Source: Bacteroidales bacterium UBA1035
GTDB lineage: Bacteria; Bacteroidota; Bacteroidia; Bacteroidales; Dysgonomonadaceae
Reading direction: 5' to 3'
Assembly: GCA_002316835.1 (NCBI GenBank)
Contig: DCEG01000024.1
Coordinates: 11,548 to 19,098, forward strand
DNA: 7,551 nt
Shown here: positions 1 to 6,474 of the stretch, piece after piece
How positions within the stretch are numbered: position 1 is the first letter of the stretch
How the letters are laid out: every line of letters begins with the position of its first letter
Notes under the pieces: model-generated
The model's database searches: none
Told to the model about the DNA's origin: nothing
The model's input: only the letters and a program-made list of their open reading frames with translations
Translations under genes and position numbers: made by a program

Positions 1-274
1 AATTTAAATTCTAATTAAAATTTGTTTTATTACAATAACTCGATAAATTAATGTCTATAGTTAATACTGTTAGGTATAATCTGCTTTTTATAACATTTAT
101 ATTTTTAAAATGTTCGCAAAAGATTAAAAAACTTATAAAATTTGCTTTTCTTAAGCGAAATCAACGCAAAGATAAATCTAATTTCCAAAACTCAATCGCT
201 TTTTTAAGAAAAAATGATGAAAAGGCGCTACTTTAGGGTATTTTTCCACATTTTTTTAACTTAAAAGCTTAAAA
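1..274. other. AT-rich gene-free stretch left of rpoD
   Basis: This stretch lies downstream of the rpoD stop codon and is very AT-rich, with many short A and T runs. I see no convincing gene. The one open frame on the plus strand (51 to 236) has a low-complexity, Lys/Phe/Asn-rich translation and runs opposite to every other gene. Two small AT-dominated inverted repeats are visible: T6-AAG-A6 at 200-214, and TTTGCTT (141-147) facing AAGCGAAA (153-160) with one bulged base. Either could help end the rpoD transcript, but neither has the GC stem plus T-run of a standard terminator. A leftward promoter-like sequence at 167-195 is listed separately. Confidence 0.6.
167..195 (-). promoter_or_regulatory. 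Candidate leftward Bacteroidota promoter (-33/-7)
   Basis: Read on the minus strand, positions 174-167 are TATCTTTG, an exact match to the Bacteroidota -7 consensus TAnnTTTG. A TTG at 195-193 sits 18 nt upstream, close to the spacing expected for the -33 element. Transcription would start near 160 and run off the left edge. No minus-strand ATG with a sustained frame occurs between here and the edge, so the served gene must begin outside the window. This is a sequence match only; such motifs can arise by chance in AT-rich DNA. Confidence 0.45.
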
Positions 275-1135
275 TCACCCTAAATAGCTTTTTAACAGTT
301 TACTTCTTGAGTCCTGACGGAGCCTTCTTATGGCTTTTTCTTTGATCTGGCGTACTCGCTCACGTGTAAGCTGAAATTTATCACCAATTTCCTCCAAAGT
401 CATTTCCTGGCACCCAATTCCAAAGAACATTTTTATTATGTCGCTTTCGCGTTCTGTTAGGGTTGCAAGAGCACGATCAATTTCCTTTTGCAATGATTCA
501 TTAATCAATGTCCTATCGGCAATAGGTGCATCATCGTTCACAAGAACATCTAACAAGCTGTTATCCTCACCTTCAACAAAAGGTGCATCCATTGAGATAT
601 GCCTTCCCGAAACTTTCAATGAATCGGTAACTTTATCTACCGATATATCAAGTTCGATGGCCAGTTCTTCAGCTGAAGGACGACGTTCATTTTCCTGTTC
701 AAACTTTTGGAATGCCTTGCTTATCTTATTCAGAGAACCTACCTGATTAAGTGGTAATCTGACGATCCTTGACTGCTCTGCCAATGCCTGCAGAATGGAT
801 TGGCGAATCCACCATACTGCATAACTGATAAACTTAAATCCACGCGTTTCATCAAATTTTTCAGCAGCTTTAATCAGCCCGAGATTTCCCTCATTTATCA
901 AGTCAGGAAGACTAAGTCCTTGGTTTTGGTATTGTTTTGCTACCGATACAACAAACCGCAAATTAGCTCTTGTCAACTTCTCAAGGGCTTTTCTGTCACC
1001 CTTTTTGATTGCCTGAGCTAATTCCACTTCTTCTTCAACAGTAATCAGGTCTTCTCGACCTATTTCCTGAAGATACTTATCCAAAGAAGCACTTTCACGA
1101 TTTGTAATCGATTTTGTTATTTTTAATTGTCTCAT
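275..1135 (-). CDS. rpoD: RNA polymerase primary sigma factor RpoD (sigma-70 family)
   Basis: This is the housekeeping sigma subunit, which directs RNA polymerase to -33/-7 promoters in the cytoplasm. The 286-aa protein starts with region 1.2 (about residues 15-48, SLDKYLQEIGRE). Region 2 follows (about 54-128), with the polymerase-binding PDLINEGNLGLIKA and the promoter-melting and -10 recognition stretch FKFISYAVWWIRQSI. Region 3 spans about 129-205. Region 4 (about 222-286) holds the helix-turn-helix TLEEIGDKFQLTRERVRQIKEKA. There is no acidic region 1.1 and no long non-conserved insert. That is the known form of the primary sigma factor in Bacteroidota and not a truncation; the start MRQLKITKSITNRES is also characteristic of the phylum. 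The ATG at 1135 is chosen because a -7 element lies 38 nt upstream and the N-terminus is family-typical. It is monocistronic as far as the window shows, with htrA 205 bp upstream in the same direction. Confidence 0.97.
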   Translation of the reverse strand: MRQLKITKSITNRESASLDKYLQEIGREDLITVEEEVELAQAIKKGDRKALEKLTRANLRFVVSVAKQYQNQGLSLPDLINEGNLGLIKAAEKFDETRGFKFISYAVWWIRQSILQALAEQSRIVRLPLNQVGSLNKISKAFQKFEQENERRPSAEELAIELDISVDKVTDSLKVSGRHISMDAPFVEGEDNSLLDVLVNDDAPIADRTLINESLQKEIDRALATLTERESDIIKMFFGIGCQEMTLEEIGDKFQLTRERVRQIKEKAIRRLRQDSRSKLLKSYLG

Positions 1136-1172
1136 TTATTATATTTTATCCTTTCTACTCTAAATTGGGGTG

Positions 1173-1180
1173 CAAAGATA
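1173..1180 (-). promoter_or_regulatory. rpoD promoter, -7 element
   Basis: On the minus strand, 1180-1173 read TATCTTTG followed by CA, matching the Bacteroidota -7 consensus TAnnTTTG. Transcription would start near 1167, giving a leader of about 30 nt before the rpoD ATG at 1135. A matching -33 TTTG is not evident at the usual 19-21 nt spacing; the nearest TTG (1195-1193) is only 12 nt away. The leader has no obvious Shine-Dalgarno sequence, as is common in this phylum. The promoter would let rpoD be expressed independently of htrA. Confidence 0.65.
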
Positions 1181-1230
1181 CTGCTTTTTTCTCAATTTGT
1201 AAATTTTGAAATTTCTTTAATCGTATCTCT

Positions 1231-1278
1231 TTTTAATAGCGAAGGATTTGGATATATCCAAACCCTTTGCTATAGAAA
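1231..1278. repeat. Long near-perfect inverted repeat between htrA and rpoD
   Basis: The 48-bp segment is centred between 1254 and 1255. Twenty of its 24 symmetric base pairs are complementary, including a perfect 16-bp palindrome TTTGGATATATCCAAA at 1247-1262 and matching GC-containing flanks (AGCGAAGG facing CCTTTGCT, with one mismatch). In RNA it would fold into a long stem with a 4-nt loop. It begins 63 nt past the htrA stop and ends about 50 bp upstream of the rpoD -7 element. No T-run follows it on either strand, so it is not a standard intrinsic terminator. It may instead stabilise the htrA 3' end, stop polymerase by another route, or be a protein-binding site upstream of rpoD. Confidence 0.75.
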
Positions 1279-1340
1279 CACACTTCAGTATGTTTTTGTT
1301 ACAGAAAAAACCGCCAATTAACTTTAATTAACTCAATTCT

Positions 1341-2864
1341 CTACTTAGCACCCTGAGATAGGTCAATAGCAATGTATTGTGTTCTTCCATTTGGATAAAA
1401 ACCAGCAATTAAAATTACTTTGTCCTGACTGCTACTACTTACCGTTGAAACAATTTTGGAAATATCGCTTCCACTATTCACGGGCGTATTGTTGACACGC
1501 ATAATAATAAATCCCTTATTTATTCCTTCTTTTCTGAACAAACCACTGTTATCAACACTGGCAACCTCAACGCCGCTGTTAATTCCAAGCTGTTGTTTTC
1601 TGTTATTAGGAATATCGTTGAAAGTGGCACCCAACAAACTCATACTATCCGAACTTCTTTGAATATCGGTATTTCCTGCATCGTTTTTCAATTCGACAGT
1701 GTAGGAGTGTTCTTTTCCATTTCTATCAACCGTAACTTTTACTTTATCTCCGGGACGATATCTGCTCAGCTGATCTTGCAATCCGGCAAAATTCCTGATC
1801 TGCACGTTATTTATTGATTTAATAACGTCTCCTTTTTCCAATCCTGCTGCTTTAGCGGCACTCCTGTCACCAAAATCTTCTACCATAACTCCCACTATTT
1901 GCGATAATTCAGTTGCTTTAGCAGGATCCTGACGTCTGATCATTTCAATGTTTGGCACCTGAATTCCCAAAACAGCCCTTTGTACAGTGCCATATTGTTT
2001 CAAATCTGCAGCTACTTTTCCGGCAATTGAAATGGGTACGGCAAAAGCCAGACCATTAAAATCACCCGATTGAGAGAAAATCGCTGTATTTATTCCAACC
2101 AATTCACCTCTTGTATTTACCAGAGCTCCACCACTATTTCCACGGTTAACAGCTGCATCAACCTGGATAAATGACTGAATTCCTAAGTTACCGCCTACAA
2201 TATTTCCTCTGTTTTTTGCACTTACTATTCCGGCGGTTACGGTAGAAGTAAGATTAAACGGATTTCCAACAGCAAGCACCCACTCTCCTACTTGTAATGC
2301 ATCGGAGTTCCCGAAAGTGAGATAAGGGAAATCGTCTCCTTCGATTTTGATTAAAGCAATATCAGTTTGCGGATCAGTTCCAACAACTTTAGCTGTCATT
2401 TCTCTGTTGTCGTTCAAAGAAACAGTCACTTCAGTTGCGCCTTCCACAACGTGGTTATTCGTGATTATGTACCCGTCTTTCGAGATAATCACACCCGAAC
2501 CAAATCCGATCTGCTCACGTGGTTGTGTGTTTCTTTCACCAAAGCCGAAGAAAAAGTCAAACGGATTCATATATTGCTGCTGACTGATGGACTTAACCTT
2601 CACGTGAACAACTCCATTTACAGATTTGGATGCAGCTTCGGTAAAATCAGGATAACCTTGTTGAGTTGTTAAATTAGCTAGCCTTACATTTTTATCTTGA
2701 TCAAAGGAGTCAGCGTATTGATTTTGCTCAATCGTTGCCGAAGAGTCTGTTATTCCCTTCGTATTATTTTTCGAAAAGGTATTGTACCCAAATAGAGTAA
2801 TTACCGAACTAAGAATGGCAACAATAATAATCGCCATAATGTTTTTTACGCTTCCAGTATTCAT
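1341..2864 (-). CDS. htrA: HtrA/DegP-type periplasmic serine protease with two PDZ domains
   Basis: This is an S1C-family protease and chaperone that degrades misfolded envelope proteins in the periplasm. With the start at 2864 it has 507 aa. A hydrophobic signal peptide or anchor covers about residues 8-27 (IMAIIIVAILSSVITLFGY). The trypsin-like domain carries the full triad: His138 in TNNHVVEG, Asp168 in QTDIALIKI and Ser244 in RGNSGGAL. PDZ1 spans about 297-392 (starts AVLGIQVPN) and PDZ2 about 410-505 (starts SLLGATFND); the length fits the DegP/DegQ type. An in-frame ATG at 2924 would add 20 residues. It is rejected because it would bury the signal sequence and lies upstream of the -7 element at 2899-2906, whereas the ATG at 2864 gives a normal export signal and a leader of roughly 28 nt. 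The gene stands between its own promoter and the inverted repeat before rpoD. Confidence 0.95.
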   Translation of the reverse strand: MNTGSVKNIMAIIIVAILSSVITLFGYNTFSKNNTKGITDSSATIEQNQYADSFDQDKNVRLANLTTQQGYPDFTEAASKSVNGVVHVKVKSISQQQYMNPFDFFFGFGERNTQPREQIGFGSGVIISKDGYIITNNHVVEGATEVTVSLNDNREMTAKVVGTDPQTDIALIKIEGDDFPYLTFGNSDALQVGEWVLAVGNPFNLTSTVTAGIVSAKNRGNIVGGNLGIQSFIQVDAAVNRGNSGGALVNTRGELVGINTAIFSQSGDFNGLAFAVPISIAGKVAADLKQYGTVQRAVLGIQVPNIEMIRRQDPAKATELSQIVGVMVEDFGDRSAAKAAGLEKGDVIKSINNVQIRNFAGLQDQLSRYRPGDKVKVTVDRNGKEHSYTVELKNDAGNTDIQRSSDSMSLLGATFNDIPNNRKQQLGINSGVEVASVDNSGLFRKEGINKGFIIMRVNNTPVNSGSDISKIVSTVSSSSQDKVILIAGFYPNGRTQYIAIDLSQGAK

Positions 2865-2898
2865 ATCACTTAAATTAGTTTGAATTTTAACATTTACA

Positions 2899-2906
2899 CA
2901 AATGTA
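2899..2906 (-). promoter_or_regulatory. htrA promoter, -7 element
   Basis: Minus-strand 2906-2899 reads TACATTTG, matching TAnnTTTG. The predicted start of transcription is near 2892, leaving a leader of about 28 nt before the ATG at 2864. A possible -33 TTG lies at 2924-2922, but at 15 nt the spacing is shorter than usual, so that half is weak. The element sits just after the terminator of the lysA/glycosyltransferase unit, the expected place for a new promoter. It helps to choose the htrA start codon. Confidence 0.55.
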
Positions 2907-2962
2907 GAAACAAAAAGTGTACAAGAGTTTATTTTAAGCTTCCTTTTTTGACACTTTTAACT

Positions 2963-2993
2963 AAAAAAACAATCGATTAACCCGCTTTAACCG
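2963..2993 (-). terminator. Intrinsic terminator of the lysA-glycosyltransferase unit
   Basis: On the minus strand the arms CGGTTAA (2993-2987) and TTAATCG (2980-2974) can pair over 7 bp with one G-U wobble, around a 6-nt loop AGCGGG. Four bases later comes a run of seven T (2969-2963). The structure lies about 70 nt after the glycosyltransferase stop and about 57 bp before the htrA -7 element, so it fits as the end of the upstream unit. The stem is short, so termination may be partial. Confidence 0.6.
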
Positions 2994-3062
2994 TGCAAAA
3001 TACAATTTCAAAATTTTTAAATGTCAGTTTGGCAGAAAAGTTTCATCAAAGAATAAATCCAA

Positions 3063-4238
3063 CTACCTTTTGGGCCTATTCCTTTTGTTGGCATATTTTC
3101 TGAATTTAAAGTTATTAAAGGGTTGAAAGATATCATAAAAAAGCAAATTTATATGGTACTTTCCGGCATCAAATAACCTACTGTTTTTGCCAACTACATA
3201 CAACTGAACTATGAATCTTATAACCAAAAGAATTACACTTAAAGCAATTAAGAGATAATTTTTGTTGATCACACCGTAGGCAATTCCACCAATAACAGAC
3301 AGATAAAATACATATTTCGAAAATGTTTCTATACCAAAAATAAAAGACGATACACCTCCATAAAATTGCTTGGTATAAAGATATTTGGATTTTAATGCAC
3401 GCCATGTAAAAAAGTTGTTCACCACATCGCTTTGCGTTACACTTTCCGGCGAAACAACCACTCCAACTTTCTTCTTTTTTGCAATTTTGTTGATAAACAA
3501 GTCATCTTCGCCACCGTCAATATTCAATACCGATGAAAAACCTTTTTCTTCAAAAAATATATCCTTCTTATACGCAAGATTTCTGCCAATTCCCATAAAA
3601 GGTTTTCCTAAAACAGCTAGAGATATGTATTTCATTGCGTGAACCATATTATCATAAAGGATAAATTTTCGCATACCTACTTTCTTCTCAATTTGCAACT
3701 TGCAAAATCCCAACACGATATCTTGTCCTCTTGAAAACTCATTGGCAAACTCTTGAATCCATTTGTCGGAAGCTGGTACACAATATGCTTCTGTAAATAA
3801 TACAACATCATTTTTTGCTGCTTTGATCCCAAGTGTCAGTGCAAGCTTTTTCTCGTTCACATCTTCTGCACCGGCAGGCACATAAGTGTGATAGAGATTG
3901 GAATATCTTTGATTAAGTGCTTTGAGCAACACATCGGTTTCGTCAGTCGATCCCATATTAACGACAATCACCTCAAAATCAGGATAATTTTGCACAAGTA
4001 TCGATGGAAGATATTTTGCTAAATTTTCAGACTCGTTTTTCGATGCAATAATTACAGAAACTGATGGTAAATTATCAGAAACCAACTGGTTTTTGTCTCT
4101 TTTATGTTCATAAACGAATGGTTTCCTATAGATCACCAAATAGTAAATCAGTTGAATAATAAAAAACAACAAAATCACTCCCGAAATAATCCAAAAAGGA
4201 ATCGAAAAATCAAAAACCAAATATCGCGATAAATCCAT
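3063..4238 (-). CDS. Membrane-anchored family-2 glycosyltransferase with altered Asp motifs
   Basis: The 391-aa protein has an N-terminal membrane segment (about 14-37), a cytoplasmic GT-A fold domain (about 57-290) and two further hydrophobic segments (about 298-324 and 327-350) before a basic C-terminus. The nucleotide-binding start VSVIIASKNESENL (60-73), GIGRNLAYKK (216-225) and the acidic GGEDDLF (242-248, likely catalytic base) mark it as family 2. It probably transfers a sugar to a lipid-linked or envelope acceptor at the inner membrane; substrate and product cannot be told from sequence. Two usual motifs are changed: the DDGSTD-type loop reads NMGSTD (94-99), and the metal-binding DxD region reads TEAYC (149-153). 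The QxxRW-like site is replaced by TWRALKSKY (278-286). The frame is intact and unbroken. The start lies 2 nt after the lysA stop, so the two are probably translated together. The link to lysine synthesis is unclear. Confidence 0.88.
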   Translation of the reverse strand: MDLSRYLVFDFSIPFWIISGVILLFFIIQLIYYLVIYRKPFVYEHKRDKNQLVSDNLPSVSVIIASKNESENLAKYLPSILVQNYPDFEVIVVNMGSTDETDVLLKALNQRYSNLYHTYVPAGAEDVNEKKLALTLGIKAAKNDVVLFTEAYCVPASDKWIQEFANEFSRGQDIVLGFCKLQIEKKVGMRKFILYDNMVHAMKYISLAVLGKPFMGIGRNLAYKKDIFFEEKGFSSVLNIDGGEDDLFINKIAKKKKVGVVVSPESVTQSDVVNNFFTWRALKSKYLYTKQFYGGVSSFIFGIETFSKYVFYLSVIGGIAYGVINKNYLLIALSVILLVIRFIVQLYVVGKNSRLFDAGKYHINLLFYDIFQPFNNFKFRKYANKRNRPKR

Positions 4239-4240
4239 AA

Positions 4241-5398
4241 TTACAATGAGTCTGAAAAAAATGATTTGGGCAATTCACGGCAATTATACATTGAAGCCAT
4301 TGTCTCGCCATAAGCTCCGGCAGAGCGTATTGCTATAAAATCGCCTCGTTGCGATTGATTCAGCAACACGTTTTCTCCAAAAACGTCGCTCGACTCACAA
4401 ATGGGCCCAACCACATCGTAAGTATCATATTCTTTGTCGGAACTGATATTTTCGATATGGTGATAAGCCTGATAGAGCGCCGGGCGCACCAATTCGGTCA
4501 TTCCGGCATCGACGATCAGGAATTTTTTAGTGGTTCCTTCTTTGATGTACGTTGTTCGGGCGATCAATGAACCGCATGATGCAACAAATGACCGTCCCAA
4601 CTCAAAATGAAGCGTTTGATTTTCTTTCAGTTTCAAGTATTTGGTGAACAACCTGAAATAAGACTCAAAATCGGCAACGGGACAATGATTGGGATGGTGA
4701 TAATTGATGCCCAATCCACCGCCAACATTGATGATCTCGAACGAGACACCTTGCTCTAAGAACCAATCTTGCAACTGCAGGGCTTTTACGCAAAGATTTT
4801 CAAACGACGACAAATCAGTGATCTGCGAACCGATATGGAAATGCATTCCTATCAGCCTCAAATGGTTACTTTTTCCGATTATCTCAATTGCTTTCGACAA
4901 ATCGGGTTCGTTGAGCCCGAATTTATTCTCTTCTAAACCGGTAGTGATATATTTGTGCGTATGAGCATCAACATTTGGATTAATTCTTAATGCAATCTGA
5001 GCAGTCTTTCCTTTTTCAGCTGCCAGACGTTCAATGGCATCCATTTCGGGCAACGACTCCACATTAAAACAAAAAATATCGTTATCTAACCCGATTTGAA
5101 TTTCTTTATCGGTTTTTCCTACTCCGGCAAATGCTATTTTCGATGCAGGAAAGCCACAATCCAAAGCCCTTAGAATCTCGTTACCACTCACACAGTCTGC
5201 ACCAAAACCATATGATGCGATTTCACGTAAAATACGTAGATTTGCATTGGCTTTCAATGCATAATGAATGAAATACTTCTTGCTCTCTGTTTCTTTCTTT
5301 ACTGTTTCCAACGTTTGGCGCAGTAAATCTACGTCGTAATAATAAAACGGCGTTTCTAAGGATTGAAACTTTTCGACGGGAAATTGACCTTTAATCAT
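4241..5398 (-). CDS. lysA: Diaminopimelate decarboxylase (LysA)
   Basis: This cytoplasmic PLP enzyme removes CO2 from meso-diaminopimelate to give L-lysine, the last step of the DAP pathway. The 385-aa length is slightly below the common 400-420. The fold-III alanine-racemase-type barrel covers about residues 17-270, and the C-terminal beta domain follows. The PLP lysine is K49 in HYALKANAN; H188 in MHFHIGSQ, the phosphate-binding VGGGLG (225-230) and E266 in FELGRS (an EPGR variant) complete the cofactor site. C334 and E335 in GPICESSD and Y363 in GAYGETMASMYN are the partner-subunit active-site residues expected for this enzyme rather than for ornithine or arginine decarboxylases. The ATG at 5398 gives a normal N-terminus. 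A candidate promoter lies 69-76 nt upstream, and the glycosyltransferase follows 2 nt after the stop. Confidence 0.96.
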   Translation of the reverse strand: MIKGQFPVEKFQSLETPFYYYDVDLLRQTLETVKKETESKKYFIHYALKANANLRILREIASYGFGADCVSGNEILRALDCGFPASKIAFAGVGKTDKEIQIGLDNDIFCFNVESLPEMDAIERLAAEKGKTAQIALRINPNVDAHTHKYITTGLEENKFGLNEPDLSKAIEIIGKSNHLRLIGMHFHIGSQITDLSSFENLCVKALQLQDWFLEQGVSFEIINVGGGLGINYHHPNHCPVADFESYFRLFTKYLKLKENQTLHFELGRSFVASCGSLIARTTYIKEGTTKKFLIVDAGMTELVRPALYQAYHHIENISSDKEYDTYDVVGPICESSDVFGENVLLNQSQRGDFIAIRSAGAYGETMASMYNCRELPKSFFSDSL

Positions 5399-5466
5399 CG
5401 ATTTGAAATTTAATATCTTATGAGTCTTTTGAAGAAGGACAACCTATAACATTAGACACTGACCGG

Positions 5467-5474
5467 CAAAAATA
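5467..5474 (-). promoter_or_regulatory. Possible lysA promoter, -7 element
   Basis: Minus-strand 5474-5467 reads TATTTTTG, matching TAnnTTTG, in the 117-bp miaA-lysA gap. Transcription would begin near 5460, giving a leader of about 60 nt. No -33 TTTG is visible at a suitable distance, and no terminator follows miaA, so read-through from miaA could also supply lysA. The leader is too short for a lysine riboswitch. Confidence 0.4.
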
Positions 5475-5515
5475 CATTTTTTTGACGAGAGTTCGGGAAT
5501 TTACAGGGTATTAAT

Positions 5516-6430
5516 TCAGTAATTTTCGATAAACCCAAGTGCTTTATCGATTTTTTCATTCATTGGCAGTGAAGCGTCGAGCCAGTGAATGGTAAATCCG
5601 CGTTTTTTCATACCGCGAAACCATGTCATTTGTCGCTTGGCAAACTGATGAATGGCAATTTCCAGTTGCGAGAACATTTCATCGTAGGTTAATTCTCCTA
5701 TAACGTGAAGCGTTACAAACTTATATTCCAGTCCGTAATAAATGAGGTCTTCAGGGGAAATGTTTTTATCGAGCAGCATTTTCACCTCGTCTATCATTCC
5801 TTCGTCCAACCTTTTTTTGAGGCGGGATGATATTTTCTGGCGTCTGGATTCCCGATCAATGTCGATACCAATGATTACACTTTCAATCGGTGGATAATCA
5901 AGCTTTGAAGCAGAATGTTTACTTTGAAAATCGGCAATTTCAATGGCACGTATAGCTCGTTTTTTAGTGTCTGTATCGGTTGTATTGTGTAGTGTTTTGT
6001 ATAAAGATAGAACTTGTGCAAGCTCCTCTAGAGATTTAGGTTCCAAGCTTTTTCTTAATTCAGGATTTTCAGGAACATCAGGCAAGTGATAACCTTTCAA
6101 AACGGATTCAATATAAAGGCCGGTTCCACCGCAGAGAATCGGCGTTTTATCACGCGATAAAATTTCTTTATAAACCTTGTGGAAATCGTGCTGATAATTA
6201 AAAAGCGTATATTTATCACCTGCTTCCCGAATATCGATTAAGTGATACGGAATGTGCTTGTTACCGACAGTATAGTCAATCAAATCTTTTCCGGTTCCAA
6301 TATCCATTCCCCGATAAATCTGCCGCGAATCGGCACTGATGATTTCTCCGTCAAGACGCGAAGCAAGATGAGCAGCAAAAGTAGTTTTTCCGCTGGCAGT
6401 TGGTCCTAATATCGTTATCAATTTCTCCAT
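5516..6430 (-). CDS. miaA: tRNA dimethylallyltransferase (MiaA), Bacteroidota variant
   Basis: This enzyme transfers the dimethylallyl group of DMAPP to N6 of adenosine-37 in tRNAs that read codons beginning with U, improving decoding; it acts in the cytoplasm. The 304-aa protein has the P-loop GPTASGKT (9-16), the ISADSRQIYRGMDIG segment (31-45, with D34 and S35 at the substrate adenine), CGGTGLYIESVLKGY (100-114), KKRAIRAIE (156-164) and the C-terminal KRQMTWFRG (265-273). Length is normal. Some motifs differ from the common form: GTGKDL (45-50) replaces GTAKP, and YYGLEYKFVTLHVIG (231-245) replaces the usual IGYKE-type stretch. From memory, Bacteroidales often carry two MiaA paralogues and one has these variants; I cannot confirm this here. 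The gene follows the TPM gene after 43 nt without a visible promoter, so it is probably in the same operon. Confidence 0.93.
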   Translation of the reverse strand: MEKLITILGPTASGKTTFAAHLASRLDGEIISADSRQIYRGMDIGTGKDLIDYTVGNKHIPYHLIDIREAGDKYTLFNYQHDFHKVYKEILSRDKTPILCGGTGLYIESVLKGYHLPDVPENPELRKSLEPKSLEELAQVLSLYKTLHNTTDTDTKKRAIRAIEIADFQSKHSASKLDYPPIESVIIGIDIDRESRRQKISSRLKKRLDEGMIDEVKMLLDKNISPEDLIYYGLEYKFVTLHVIGELTYDEMFSQLEIAIHQFAKRQMTWFRGMKKRGFTIHWLDASLPMNEKIDKALGFIENY

Positions 6431-6434
6431 TTTT

Positions 6435-6474
6435 TCACTCGCTCACCAAGTCGCCAAGTCTCCCCGTCGCAAAT
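6435..6474. repeat. Degenerate 8-bp tandem repeat in the TPM-miaA spacer
   Basis: The spacer reads as five consecutive octamers with TC in the first two places: TCACTCGC, TCACCAAG, TCGCCAAG, TCTCCCCG and TCGCAAAT. The second and third units differ by one base, and the outer ones are more diverged. The array covers almost the whole 43-bp spacer, and its last base is the final base of the upstream stop codon. Its base composition is also more GC-rich than the other gaps. It contains no recognisable promoter. It may be a decayed simple repeat or a copy of a dispersed intergenic repeat. Confidence 0.5.

Noticed and set aside
51..236. 61-codon open frame on the plus strand left of rpoD
   Set aside because: Low-complexity, Lys/Phe-rich translation in very AT-rich DNA, no recognisable domain, opposite to all other genes, and it overlaps the leftward promoter-like sequence.
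1316..1333. Direct repeat AATTAACT twice, 10 bp apart, just after htrA
   Set aside because: Simple AT-rich sequence that can arise by chance. Together with the six T at 1310-1305 on the minus strand it resembles a weak terminator, but the stem would be AT-only with almost no loop.
2865..2924. N-terminal 20-codon extension of htrA from the ATG at 2924
   Set aside because: It would lie upstream of the TACATTTG -7 element and place a Cys-containing hydrophobic stretch before a complete signal sequence; the start at 2864 fits the family.
5399..5460. Lysine riboswitch in the lysA leader
   Set aside because: The leader is only about 60 nt if the -7 element is real, and no multi-helix structure was seen; known lysine riboswitches are far longer.
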